From: an uncultured Kiloniellaceae bacterium
Lineage (GTDB): Bacteria > Pseudomonadota > Alphaproteobacteria > Kiloniellales > Kiloniellaceae
Assembly: GCA_947493695.1 (NCBI GenBank)
Contig: CANLSF010000002.1
Coordinates: 992,001-1,056,000 of the forward strand
Direction of reading: 5' to 3'
DNA length: 64,000 bases
Numbering within the stretch: the first letter of the stretch is position 1; the number at the start of each line of letters is the position of its first letter. A model generated the notes under the pieces. The model did no database searches. It saw only the letters and a list, made by a program, of their open reading frames with translations, and was not told the DNA's origin. The position numbers were made by a program, and so were the translations under genes. Shown here in pieces: positions 44,718 to 53,216 of the stretch.

Positions 44718-45914
44718 ATGACAACTGCCACCCAGGTTATCACTCCAGCAGCCAGTACAAAAGATGGCTCGCCGACGGTTCTTCAGGTCGTTCCCAGCCT
44801 TATCACTGGCGGTGTGGAACGAGGCGCTGTGGATATGGCTGCCGCTCTGACCAAAGCCGGCGGTACCGCCATCATCGCATCTGAGGGCGGTCACCTGGAA
44901 TATGAGTTGCAGCGGATCGGCGCAATGCATCTGCGCCTGCCCATGGCATCCAAGAACCCGTTTGTCATGGCGCGCAATATCACGCGTCTGAAAAAGGCCA
45001 TCATCGCGCACGACGTGGATATCGTGCACGCCCGTTCCCGCGCGCCCGCCTGGTCTTCCTACTTTGCGGCCAAGGCGACAGGACGGCATTTCATCACCAC
45101 CTTTCATGCTCCCTATAACATCGCAAACGGTTTCAAGCGGCGCTACAACGCGATCATGACCAAGGGCGAACGCGTCATCGCGATCTCGCAGTTCATCGCG
45201 GCACACATCGAAGCGAACTATAAGGTCGAGCGCACCAAGCTGCGGGTCGTGCAGCGCGGCGTAGACCTGCTTCACTTCGATCCGGATCAGGTCAGCGCCG
45301 AGCGGGTGATCAAGCTGGCAACCGACTGGCGGCTGCCGGACGGCGTCCCGCTGGTGATGCTGCCGGGCCGTCTGACCCGCTGGAAAGGCCAGGCGATTCT
45401 GCTCGAAGCTCTGAAAGAACTGCGCGACCTTGATTTCTGCTGCGCGCTGGTGGGTTCGGATCAGGGCCGCACCAGCTACCGTCAGGAACTGGAACGCCAG
45501 ATCATCGCCAACGATCTCGCCGGCAAGGCCTTCATCTTCGACAACTGCACCGATATGGCGGCCGCCTACATGCTGTCCGACGTGGTGGTCTCTGCATCGA
45601 CCGATCCGGAAGGTTTCGGCCGCGTGGTCAGTGAGGGGCAGGCCATGGGCCGCCCGGTGGTGGCCAGCGATCACGGCGGCGCCCGCGAGCAGGTGATCCC
45701 CGGCACGACGGGATTCCTGTTCGAAAACAACGATGCAAGTTCACTCGCCAAAGCCTTGCGCACCGCATTGACCCTAAGTGCAGATGAACGCGCCAAACTT
45801 TCCAAGATTGCCATCAACCGGGTCCAGACCCTCTTCTCCAAGGATCGCATGTGCAACGCCACGCTCGGCCTCTACAACGAGCTGATGCGCAAGGACGCCC
45901 ATAAGCTGGGGTGA
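44718..45914 (+). CDS. GT4-family glycosyltransferase
   Basis: 398 residues from the ATG at 44718; an in-frame GTG at 44646 would run into the divergent gene. The GT-B fold begins LQVVPSLITGGVERGAVDMAAAL, a donor/acceptor loop typical of this group. The C-terminal donor domain includes MLPGRLTRWKGQAILLEAL, and the EX7E-like motif appears as STDPEGFGRVVSEGQAMGRPVVASDHGGAREQV. It transfers a sugar from a nucleotide or lipid donor to a glycan, lipid or LPS acceptor. No biosynthesis gene is adjacent. It probably acts in cell-envelope glycan assembly, like the sugar dehydrogenase at 9.5 kb. Confidence 0.92.
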   Translation: MTTATQVITPAASTKDGSPTVLQVVPSLITGGVERGAVDMAAALTKAGGTAIIASEGGHLEYELQRIGAMHLRLPMASKNPFVMARNITRLKKAIIAHDVDIVHARSRAPAWSSYFAAKATGRHFITTFHAPYNIANGFKRRYNAIMTKGERVIAISQFIAAHIEANYKVERTKLRVVQRGVDLLHFDPDQVSAERVIKLATDWRLPDGVPLVMLPGRLTRWKGQAILLEALKELRDLDFCCALVGSDQGRTSYRQELERQIIANDLAGKAFIFDNCTDMAAAYMLSDVVVSASTDPEGFGRVVSEGQAMGRPVVASDHGGAREQVIPGTTGFLFENNDASSLAKALRTALTLSADERAKLSKIAINRVQTLFSKDRMCNATLGLYNELMRKDAHKLG

Positions 45915-45959
45915 AGCGTATAGGGTAACCGGAACGCGATCCCTTTCCAAGAGAACGAC

Positions 45960-46637
45960 ATGAGTCCTTACCGCGCTGAACAATCTGACGGGCACAACCC
46001 GACCGCTGACAACCCGATCTCACCGGACGGCTGGCCTGAGTTGGGGTGTGACAATCTGATCCCCGCCCGCCAGGGCCGGGCGGTTCGCTTGAAGCGTGGG
46101 CAGCATCTCAAGATCACCAACCCGCAAGGCCATCAGGTCTGCGATTTCTTTGCGATCACAGCCGATTCTCCCGCGGAATTCCTCTCCATGGAGCATTGCC
46201 GGACCAGTCTAGGCCGTGTTTACGTAAAGACAGGCGATCACCTGGTCACCAACCGCCGCCGCGCGCTGATCGAGATCGTGGAAGACAGTTCTCCCGGTGT
46301 GCACGACATCCTGATCGCCGCCTGCGATCACACCCGCTATCAGCAACTTGGATGTACAGACTACCACGACAACTGCGCCGACAACTTTCGCATGAGCCTC
46401 GCTGCGATCGGCGTCACCCCGATCCATGTGCCCTGCCCCTTCAACATCTGGATGAACATTCCGGTGGCCCCGGACGGATCATACGATTGGTCGGCGCCGG
46501 TTTCGAAACCGGGCGATCACGTGAGCTTGCAAGCGCTGGAAGACTGCATCGCGATCATGTCCGCCTGCCCGCAGGATATGACCAGCGTGAACGGCGACGG
46601 GACGGTTCCTGCGGAACTGGTGTTTCGGGTTACCTAG
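45960..46637 (+). CDS. DUF1989 (urea carboxylase-associated) family protein
   Basis: 225 residues. Conserved segments are NPQGHQVCDFFAI, TGDHLVTNRRR, DHTRYQQLGC, HDNCADNFRMSL, CPFNIWMNIPV and SACPQDMTSVNG; His and Cys residues there probably bind a metal. DUF1989 proteins usually accompany urea carboxylase or amino-acid/polyamine degradation, but no such gene is adjacent. AAGAGAA precedes the ATG. A decayed paralogue lies 6.8 kb downstream. Confidence 0.9.
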   Translation: MSPYRAEQSDGHNPTADNPISPDGWPELGCDNLIPARQGRAVRLKRGQHLKITNPQGHQVCDFFAITADSPAEFLSMEHCRTSLGRVYVKTGDHLVTNRRRALIEIVEDSSPGVHDILIAACDHTRYQQLGCTDYHDNCADNFRMSLAAIGVTPIHVPCPFNIWMNIPVAPDGSYDWSAPVSKPGDHVSLQALEDCIAIMSACPQDMTSVNGDGTVPAELVFRVT

Positions 46638-46754
46638 AGTCAGTGACTGCCCCGACTACCCTCAAGCCATAGGCTCTTAAGGATTGAGACAGAACACCTG
46701 CCGCCCGGATCGTCACGAGCAAAGCCAATCCAGACTGCAGGTATTTCAGAGCGC

Positions 46755-46775
46755 GCCGTGGTTTATCACCACGGC
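46755..46775. other. hairpin between convergent genes
   Basis: GCCGTGGT and ACCACGGC make an 8-bp stem with a 5-base loop, between the DUF1989 and PepSY stops. It could slow transcription from both sides; there is no U-tract. Confidence 0.3.
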
Positions 46776-46785
46776 AACACCAACT

Positions 46786-48213
46786 TTACGACATCGCCCG
46801 CGCAAGCGGCTTGATCTTCTGGATGACCAGAACGTCAAGCGCCAGGACGCTGAGCAGCGTGATACCCACCATCGGGAAGGCCAGCGAAACTAGCAGCATC
46901 ACAACCACGGCCCCTTTCCAGAGCGGCAGGTTCTGCGGCATCGGCGGCGCGGCCAGACGGCCCGCCCGTGACGGACGGCGTTTCCACCACATCACCAACC
47001 CACTGATCGCGATGAAGGCAACACTCAGGCAGAAGACCGTATTCAGGACGATATTCCAGAGCCCCATATCGCCCTCGTGAAAAGCGATACCAACCGCCAT
47101 CGCCTGGCCGGGCAGGGAGTAGTCCTTAAAGCCTACCTCGGCCAGAACCTTGCCGCTGTACTGATCGATATGCACCGTGCGATCCGACATGGGATCCGGG
47201 GAATCGTTGCTCATGGAATCCTGCGAGAGAGTCCAGACACCCGTCTCGCCGCCCGGATAACTCACACGAAAGCGGCCTTCGAAGCCCAGGGATCGGCCCA
47301 GCGCCGAGATGGAATCGATATTGATGGCCGTCCCCTCCACGACGCCCGTCACACCTGTTGCCGAGCCAGAGGCCGGCATGGCGGTTTGCTCCAGCGCCCA
47401 GGGCACGTCCTTGATGGCGCCGTGGTTCATATCCGCATGCGTGCTGTCGGATAATGGCACATTGTCCCATTTTTCAGCGGGAAAGGTGCTCCAAGCCTGA
47501 ACCAGTTTCTCACCCCAGACACCGGTCCAGGACATGCCACTGAGCAGAAAGACGAGCAGCAGCGCCGAGCAGTAAAAACCGACCGTCTGGTGCAGCGACT
47601 TCCAGAAGGCCCTGCCCCGGGCGGAGAAATCCGGAACCAACAGGGACGTTGCACGCTTGCTGTTGCGCGGCCACCAGAGGTACAGCCCGGTGATGACCAG
47701 GATGATGCCGAAGCCCGCAGCGGTCTCAATGATCATATCCCCTGTATCGCCCAGCAGCAGGCTGCCGTGAATATCGCTGGCGAAGTCGTACCAGCCGTCC
47801 CGCCGGCTCCAGGTCTCCATGACCTCGCCATTATAGGGGTTCACGGCGATCATCTTCTGAGCCTCGCCGTCCTTTACCCGAAACACCGACGCAATGGTCT
47901 CGTCGTAAGGTGAAATCCATTCGACGAGACTGCCGTCCGGTACGGACGCCAGCGCAGACGCCGCCTGCGCGGAGACCGGCTGCGCCGTTCCCTCAGCCGC
48001 CACCGTAAATTTCTCGCCTTCACGACCGTCGATGACCGCGGTGTACATCATGAAGAGGCCGGTCAGCGCCAGCATGATCAGAAAGGGCGCAACGAAGATT
48101 CCGGCATAGAAATGCCAGCGCCAAACAGCACTGTAGAAACGGGTGGAGAGCGACGTTGCATGCGTCGTGTCAGAGGACAAAGCCCCCGTACCCATGGAAG
48201 TTAAGTCAGTCAT
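46786..48213 (-). CDS. PepSY-associated membrane protein (PiuB-like)
   Basis: 475 residues. The four TM segments of PepSY_TM proteins are visible: WHFYAGIFVAPFLIMLALTGLF near 35-55, the LVITGLYLWWPR helix near 175, TVGFYCSALLLVFLLSGMSW near 215, and one near 370. A last pair lies near the C-terminus. Between the first and second segments is a PepSY domain (SPYDETIASVFRVKDGEAQKMIAVNPYNGEVM). Homologues are iron-regulated, inner-membrane, and often encoded beside TonB-dependent siderophore receptors; several reduce ferric siderophores. AGGAAA precedes the ATG. It is upstream of nothing on its strand, but it shares a metal-uptake region with the tonB operon. Confidence 0.9.
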   Translation of the reverse strand: MTDLTSMGTGALSSDTTHATSLSTRFYSAVWRWHFYAGIFVAPFLIMLALTGLFMMYTAVIDGREGEKFTVAAEGTAQPVSAQAASALASVPDGSLVEWISPYDETIASVFRVKDGEAQKMIAVNPYNGEVMETWSRRDGWYDFASDIHGSLLLGDTGDMIIETAAGFGIILVITGLYLWWPRNSKRATSLLVPDFSARGRAFWKSLHQTVGFYCSALLLVFLLSGMSWTGVWGEKLVQAWSTFPAEKWDNVPLSDSTHADMNHGAIKDVPWALEQTAMPASGSATGVTGVVEGTAINIDSISALGRSLGFEGRFRVSYPGGETGVWTLSQDSMSNDSPDPMSDRTVHIDQYSGKVLAEVGFKDYSLPGQAMAVGIAFHEGDMGLWNIVLNTVFCLSVAFIAISGLVMWWKRRPSRAGRLAAPPMPQNLPLWKGAVVVMLLVSLAFPMVGITLLSVLALDVLVIQKIKPLARAMS

Positions 48214-48435
48214 GAGAATTTCCTGTAATGCCGGACCCGCCTAAACCGCCGGATGACAGGCGGAGTTCAAAAGTGATGCGGATCTCGTTTTCGTAATATT
48301 TTGATTGGTCCCGGCGAGATTCTCGAAGAATCGCGACCGGATTGACCCAAAGAGGCTGGATCTCAATCCAAAGGACCGGGAACGCGAGATGCCTTCCTGA
48401 ACAGGCACGCATCCCCGTGATGAGACGTCAGCTCT

Positions 48436-48963
48436 TTATGAGGAGCGCTGTGCGAAAAAGGAGGGGGGTCCGCGCGGCGGCGTATCGGGTGTAAAGACCG
48501 CCAGCCATTGCGCAACGCTCCGGCTGTGCCAGGTTTGAAGAGAAGACGGCAGAGAAATTCGCGCAGCATCAAACGGCTGCGGAATCTCAAGATCACCGGC
48601 AATCCGGCAATAGGGACAGTGTTCCGTGAGCCCGGCGCCGCTCTCCCCGTTCTCCTCGCCCCGCCAGCAGAGCACCGGCAGACTGCCGTCCGGCAGCGCA
48701 TAGTCGGACAAATCGATGGAACCTGTAGCCCCCATAGCCGGGGACGCGAAGCCAAGCGGCACAGCGCCGAGGGAAGCCGTAATCAGAGAAAGCGCGAGCA
48801 GAAGATGCAGCAGCTTCGCGGCAAAGCGGCCAGGACTCACTCGCACGCCACACCCGCTTGCCGCGTGATCACGCGACCCAACGCTCAGCCGTCGAGGCGA
48901 CGCATCAACGACGCCCTGAATAGCTGAAAGGCGGAAAAAACTACGCATCGAAATAGAGTCCAT
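48436..48963 (-). CDS. DUF2946-like protein (putative metal-related, membrane or periplasmic)
   Basis: 175 residues from the ATG at 48963. A longer frame to 49047 exists, but its first 28 residues are arginine-rich and look non-coding. A hydrophobic helix lies at about 55-80 (LLHLLLALSLITASLGAVPLGFASPA). The C-terminal region holds HCPYCRIAG, a CxxC preceded by His, as in DUF2946 proteins, and ends PPRGPPSFF. Such proteins are found beside PepSY-TM and TonB genes and may handle copper or iron. The similarity is by motif only. It lies between the PepSY gene and the Sel1/tonB operon, all on the minus strand. Confidence 0.55.
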   Translation of the reverse strand: MDSISMRSFFRLSAIQGVVDASPRRLSVGSRDHAASGCGVRVSPGRFAAKLLHLLLALSLITASLGAVPLGFASPAMGATGSIDLSDYALPDGSLPVLCWRGEENGESGAGLTEHCPYCRIAGDLEIPQPFDAARISLPSSLQTWHSRSVAQWLAVFTPDTPPRGPPSFFAQRSS

Positions 48964-49111
48964 TAGAAGTCCGGCGGCGACTCTAAGCTGCAACCCAGAG
49001 TCTGCGTCACCTCGCCGCACTCTCGCACGATGCTTGAATCTTCGCAATCAAATGGAGACAGACCCTAAGGCCCTGCGCAACAAAAAACTCGCTCGGCGCA
49101 AGTCCTGTTGC

Positions 49112-49138
49112 CAGCGCTTCAAGTTACAAAGAGCGCTG
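49112..49138. other. hairpin after the sel1 gene
   Basis: CAGCGCT and AGCGCTG pair over 7 bp with a 13-base loop. On the minus strand it lies about 30 bases past the sel1 stop, in a position suited to a terminator, but no U-tract follows. Confidence 0.3.
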
Positions 49139-49168
49139 ACCACGGAAGAGAGGAAAAATGACCGGCAA

Positions 49169-49984
49169 TCAAGGACGGAAGTTTTCGGCGCGTTGCTCGG
49201 CCTCGGAAACCTCTTCGGCGGTGAGCAGGCTGCGGAGCTCCAGAGAAAGCTCGTTCGCTTCCCTATCCCCATGGGCCTCTGCCAGGCTCGCCCATTTAAG
49301 GGCTTCAACAAGATCCTGCGGCACGCCTTCCCCTGAGCGATAGCGGGCGGCAAGCCGACTCTGAGCTTTGCTGTAGCCCTGAGCTGCACTGAGGCCAAAC
49401 CAATGGACTGCCTTTGCCGGATCAGCCTCGGTGCCGCGTCCGTCGCGGTACATCTTGCCGACACTATATTGCGCCGATACAAGGCCACTCTCGGCAGCTT
49501 GTGCAATGAGCTGAAACGCGCGGACCTGATCTTCAGTGACACCGAACCCCACCTCGTACAGCTTCCCCAGGCTGTATTGAGAGCGTGTGAAACCGGCGAG
49601 CGCCGCCGCTTTCAGCCATTCTACCGCCTCGGCAAGATCGGCCGCACCTCCGCGCTCAATCAATGTCAGAGCAAGATTGTGTTGGGCCGAACGATGATCC
49701 TGCAGCGCGGCCTGACGCCACCAGTCGCGTGCGACTTGAAGATCCCGTTCGACACCGAGACCACGGTCGTGGAGAACGCCGAGATTGTACTGTGACCTGG
49801 CATCGCCCTGCCCCGCAGCCGTTTCCCAGAGTTTGACGGCCTCGGCCAGTTCCCCGGCCTGATAGGCACGCCAACCGGCCTCGAAATCGGCACGTGCCGG
49901 GGTTGGCAGAACTATCAACGCCAAAACGATCAGGAAGACCGCCTGGGCGCCATACTTAACGATATCATTTGCGCGCTTCCCCAT
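49169..49984 (-). CDS. Sel1-repeat protein (exported)
   Basis: 271 residues with a signal peptide (cleavage near residue 33, TPARADF). About six Sel1-like repeats of 36 residues run from about 55 to 255 (DARSQYNLGVLHDRGLGVERD, RSQYSLGKLYEVGFG, SAQYSVGKMYRDGRGTEAD, KAQSRLAARYRSGEGVPQD). Sel1 repeats form adapter solenoids for protein contacts. It begins 4 bases after the tonB stop, in the same operon, so it probably acts in the Ton complex or with its periplasmic partner. Confidence 0.9.
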   Translation of the reverse strand: MGKRANDIVKYGAQAVFLIVLALIVLPTPARADFEAGWRAYQAGELAEAVKLWETAAGQGDARSQYNLGVLHDRGLGVERDLQVARDWWRQAALQDHRSAQHNLALTLIERGGAADLAEAVEWLKAAALAGFTRSQYSLGKLYEVGFGVTEDQVRAFQLIAQAAESGLVSAQYSVGKMYRDGRGTEADPAKAVHWFGLSAAQGYSKAQSRLAARYRSGEGVPQDLVEALKWASLAEAHGDREANELSLELRSLLTAEEVSEAEQRAENFRP

Positions 49985-49988
49985 AGCC

Positions 49989-51071
49989 TTATCCTAGGTT
50001 CCGAAGAAACTGAACGGGTACGGTGAACTCGATTTCGTCCTGCGTGATCCGCTCGGGAATCGGCGGCACCGGCGATGCACGCTCCATCATCTTCTTCACG
50101 GCCTGATCGAGCAGATAGAAACCGGATGATTTGCGAATGTTATAATAGAGAATCTCGCCACTGCGATCGACGACGAAGTGAAGCAAGACCGTGCCTTCCT
50201 GCCGAAAACGATGGGAATCCCGTGGATAGGAGCCATGACGCTTCACCCACAACAAGACCTGGTCCTTGTAGTTCAGCTTCGGAATTTGCCCTTCGCTGTT
50301 GAGGCTCGCCGTGCCGAGTGCACCTTCACCCTGGACATGCCGCAGTTCCGAAATTTCGCCACTGTTCAAGTCATCAGTCGGTGCAGGCGCTTCCAGCGGC
50401 AGCCGTTCTTCCAGTAATCCGAGCTCAGGTTTGGGCAATGCCGGTGGGGCCGGCTTCCGGCTCGGCACCGGCGGCGCGGCTTGAAGCTCTGCAACCTCTT
50501 GCGGAGGCGCGGCTTCGGCGACGACCGGGTCTTCCTGGATGGGCTCATCTGGGCCTGGATCAACTAAGGCTGACTCACGCGGATCTGTCTCCTCTGGCCG
50601 CGGCGCTTCTACAACCTCCGGAACCTCCGCGACCTCCTCTGCTTCATCAGCTGGCGGCGCTTCCGCTGCTTGCGGCGGGGCCGCTGCTGGTTCGAGCGGC
50701 GCCGGGTTCGGAGCAGGCGCCGGCGCCTCCGGCACTGCCGCGGCAGGTGGTGTCTCGGGTTGCACCGAGTCCGCTGTGGCGCTTGTCTGTTCGCTTGGTG
50801 CCGGAACCGGCGTAGGCACCGCTTGCGTCGGCGATGTCGGCGCGGGCGGACGGCTCGGGGGCGCCAGACCAACCCGCAAACCTTCCGGCGCGGCCTGATC
50901 TCCTTCGGCCCCGAAACTGCCGCCGCCGCGAAGCACCGGCGCGGTATCGACACCGCTGACCAGCCCAAGATAGGCAAAGAGATGCAAGGCAATCGCCAGC
51001 AAAAGCGCGGCCCCCCAATGCCAGGACCGAATAGACCCGTTCGGAGCGCGTTGGGAGACCGCACCCGCCAT
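49989..51071 (-). CDS. tonB: TonB energy transducer
   Basis: 360 residues. One N-terminal TM helix (about 14-36, SWHWGAALLLAIALHLFAYLGL) is followed by a very long Pro/Ala/Glu-rich periplasmic region (about 60-240) and a C-terminal TonB domain (about 265-360, VLLWVKRHGSYPRDSHRFRQEGTVLLHFVVDRSGEILYYNI). It couples the inner-membrane proton gradient to outer-membrane receptors. It overlaps the upstream exbD by a TAATG. The linker is longer than in E. coli TonB (239 residues), so it may span a thicker envelope. The TonB-dependent receptor it serves is not in the window. Confidence 0.95.
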   Translation of the reverse strand: MAGAVSQRAPNGSIRSWHWGAALLLAIALHLFAYLGLVSGVDTAPVLRGGGSFGAEGDQAAPEGLRVGLAPPSRPPAPTSPTQAVPTPVPAPSEQTSATADSVQPETPPAAAVPEAPAPAPNPAPLEPAAAPPQAAEAPPADEAEEVAEVPEVVEAPRPEETDPRESALVDPGPDEPIQEDPVVAEAAPPQEVAELQAAPPVPSRKPAPPALPKPELGLLEERLPLEAPAPTDDLNSGEISELRHVQGEGALGTASLNSEGQIPKLNYKDQVLLWVKRHGSYPRDSHRFRQEGTVLLHFVVDRSGEILYYNIRKSSGFYLLDQAVKKMMERASPVPPIPERITQDEIEFTVPVQFLRNLG

Positions 51072-51472
51072 TATTTCGGTTCCAGCGTGAGCATGATGAC
51101 CTCGTCCACACCCACGCTGCTCAGCAGTTCCATCACTTCGATGACGCGATCTGCCTCCACGCGGCCGTCGGCTTTGAGGCGGATTTCCGTTTCGGGCTGT
51201 GCGGCCAGCAGGTCCAGGACCCGAAGTTGAAGATCGAGTTCGTCGAGTTCCGTGTCGCCGAACGCCAGCCGACCGTCGGCACCGACCAGCACCACGGCAT
51301 CCTGATCGACCTCCGATCGTTCACTCGCCGAAACCGGGGGCTCGACATCCAGAGCCTCGATCCGATGCAACGCGCCTGCCAGCATGAAAAAGATCAGCAG
51401 CAGAAATACCACGTTGATCATGGGCAGGATCGGGTCGGTCTGGACCTCGGGATCGGGCGCGCGGATTTTCAT
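51071..51472 (-). CDS. exbD: ExbD/TolR-type biopolymer transport protein (second copy)
   Basis: 133 residues. The N-terminal TM segment (about 18-40, PMINVVFLLLIFFMLAGAL) carries Asp/Asn-type protonatable positions; here the usual Asp at the start of the helix appears as N (ILPMINVVFLL). This deviates from the D of ExbD (LIDVVFILL in the other copy). The periplasmic part ends with DRVIEVMELLSSVGVDEVIMLTL. It starts in an ATGA overlap with the other exbD. A paired exbD where one lacks the key Asp suggests a heteromeric ExbD dimer. Confidence 0.88.
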   Translation of the reverse strand: MKIRAPDPEVQTDPILPMINVVFLLLIFFMLAGALHRIEALDVEPPVSASERSEVDQDAVVLVGADGRLAFGDTELDELDLQLRVLDLLAAQPETEIRLKADGRVEADRVIEVMELLSSVGVDEVIMLTLEPK

Positions 51473-51867
51473 TGTGGATCCCGCGAAAGGGAAACCTTGG
51501 TCACCCCCGCACGCCTCAGGAGATCCAGAAGACTGACCGCACGCTGCAACTCGACACCGGCTTCAGGTCGGATGATCAATGGAAGATCTCCATCTTCCGC
51601 AACAGCGGCCAAAACCTGCTCCTCGAGCTCGCTCTCCGTGAGGTCTGCGCCGTTCAGACTGACCGATCCATCGGCCAGAAGTCGTACCAGCAGAACCTCG
51701 CTCTCAGCGGTGGTCTCACCTGCCCCGGCGGTCAGCCGAAGATCGACGGCGCGCCAGTCGAGAAAGCTCGAGGCCAGCATGAAGAACACCAGCAGAATGA
51801 AGACCACATCGATTAGGGGCGTCAGTGCGATCAGGCGTGGCGGAGGTGGTTCGCTTCCCAGCTTCAA
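51469..51867 (-). CDS. exbD: ExbD/TolR-type biopolymer transport protein (first copy, TTG start)
   Basis: 132 residues. The TM segment ALTPLIDVVFILLVFFMLASSF contains the proton-carrying Asp. The periplasmic domain ends LLDLLRRAGVTKVSLS. No ATG lies before the TM segment, so the TTG at 51867 (KLGSEPPPPRLIALTP follows it) is the inferred start, six bases after the exbB stop codon; the open frame runs further up over exbB. It overlaps the second copy by four bases. Confidence 0.85.
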   Translation of the reverse strand: MKLGSEPPPPRLIALTPLIDVVFILLVFFMLASSFLDWRAVDLRLTAGAGETTAESEVLLVRLLADGSVSLNGADLTESELEEQVLAAVAEDGDLPLIIRPEAGVELQRAVSLLDLLRRAGVTKVSLSRDPQ

Positions 51868-51872
51868 GCGCT

Positions 51873-52583
51873 TTACTCGGCTGCTTGAGGTGGAGCGCCT
51901 TTGGCGCTCTGAAGGCTGCCGAGCGTGAAGACCTGAGTCGCGGCATCTTCCATGGCGCGGCGGCAGCGGTAGATAACCCCGTCGAACCAGCTGTGTGCCG
52001 CGGCTGCCGGAATCGCAACGATCAATCCGGCGGCTGTTGTCAGGAGAGCAACCCAAATGCCGCCGGACAGGATCGCCGGATCGACCCGGCTGCCGGCAGA
52101 TTCCAGGGCCTGGAAGGCATTGATCATTCCCAGAACGGTCCCAAGCAGTCCGATCAACGGGCTGAGGGTTGCGATCAGCGCCAGACTTCTCAGGCCGCTG
52201 CGGAGATTATCGAGCTCCAGGCTGGCAACCCGCTCGACCTCTTCTTTCACAGTCTCCTCGGAGAGAGCTGGATCCAGGGTTCCCCGCAGGGCTGTCGCCA
52301 TCACCCGGGCCACCGGATTCTGACGTGCCGTCAGTTCAGCAAGGGCTGCGTCAGGTTTCGCTGCCCGCGCATCCTGCAGCGCGGCCTCTACAAACTGCCG
52401 CTTGCCGATCCGCGAGAACTGAAACAGCTTCACGAGAATAATAGCCAGGGTGATCACGGAAACCGCCGCCAGGACATAGAGCACTGGCCCGCCATCACTC
52501 ATCCACTGCAGCAGTTGATCGAACGGACCAACTGCCGCCGTATCTGCCGCGGCAGCGCTCTCGCTCGTCGTGTTATCGGCCAT
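51873..52583 (-). CDS. exbB: ExbB/TolQ proton-channel protein
   Basis: 236 residues from the ATG at 52583 (GGAG about 12 bases upstream; an alternative GTG at 52601 is nearer to nothing useful). TM1 is at about 25-45 (GGPVLYVLAAVSVITLAIILVKLFQF); TM2 and TM3 are near 130-155 and 165-190 (ALIATLSPLIGLLGTVLGMINAF; GGIWVALLTTAAGLIVAIPAAAAHSWF). The residues lining the proton path in TM2/TM3 (Thr in LGTVLG and TTAAG) are kept. First gene of exbB-exbD-exbD-tonB-sel1, which energises TonB-dependent uptake. Confidence 0.95.
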   Translation of the reverse strand: MADNTTSESAAAADTAAVGPFDQLLQWMSDGGPVLYVLAAVSVITLAIILVKLFQFSRIGKRQFVEAALQDARAAKPDAALAELTARQNPVARVMATALRGTLDPALSEETVKEEVERVASLELDNLRSGLRSLALIATLSPLIGLLGTVLGMINAFQALESAGSRVDPAILSGGIWVALLTTAAGLIVAIPAAAAHSWFDGVIYRCRRAMEDAATQVFTLGSLQSAKGAPPQAAE

Positions 52584-52727
52584 AAGTACTCTTTTCTCCA
52601 CGGGAGCCTGCGCTCACCAAGCATCTGAGGGGGAAGTTGGGACACTAACAACGGACATGGTGCAAGAACAGGTTCTTGGCAGGTGTCATCACGATCTTTT
52701 CAAAGGCTGTGACATAAACCTTTGCGG
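52584..52727. other. upstream region of exbB
   Basis: 144 bp between exbB and the DUF1989 remnant. It must contain the exbB promoter. I saw no Fur-box-like palindrome that I would defend. Confidence 0.3.
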
Positions 52728-53115
52728 CGCCACACGGCCCTCCGCCGCATCATCGTCAAGTCAGGCGACCAGTTGGTCACCAATCGTCGCCTGTGACCAC
52801 ACCCGCTACCGGCAGCTCAGCTGTACCGACTAACAAGACAACTGCGCCGACAACTTTCGCATGAGCCTCGCCCCCATCGGCGTCACCCCAATCCACGTGC
52901 ACTGCCCCTTCAACATCTGGATGAACGTGCCGGTGGCGCGGGACGGGACCTACCATTGGGCAGCGCTGGCCTGAAAGCCAGGGGATTATGTGGTGTTGCG
53001 GACGCTGGAAGAGGGCATCGCGGTCATGTCCGCCTACCCGCAGGATATGACCAGCATGAATGGGGTAGGGACGGTGCCTGCAGAATTGGCGGTGAGGGTT
53101 GGGGAACGTTCGTAA
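52728..53115 (+). pseudogene. decayed DUF1989 gene, paralogue of the gene at 45960
   Basis: Continuous nucleotide and protein similarity to the intact DUF1989 gene, starting at the RHTALRRIIVKSGDQLVTNRR equivalent (the 5' third is missing). At 52785-52791 the sequence jumps from TNRR to the ACDHTRY segment. The intact copy carries the 7-base repeat CGCCGCC at both ends of that interval (46254-46260 and 46316-46322), so a 62-bp deletion between repeats explains the jump and the frame shift. In the shifted frame there are further TAA (52831) and TGA (52972) stops where the intact gene has Tyr and Ser codons, before a final TAA at 53113. Reading the rest in frame gives SLAPIGVTPIHVHCPFNIWMNVPVARDG, which aligns with the intact copy. 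Clearly non-functional. Confidence 0.92.
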
Positions 53116-53216
53116 AAATGCCTAGCTTGCAAACTCATCAAGTTAGTTGCCGGAACATTCTAAATCGTCAGCTACTGCCCGAAAAGAAACTGGCGTAAGG
53201 CAACGGACAGAATCAA

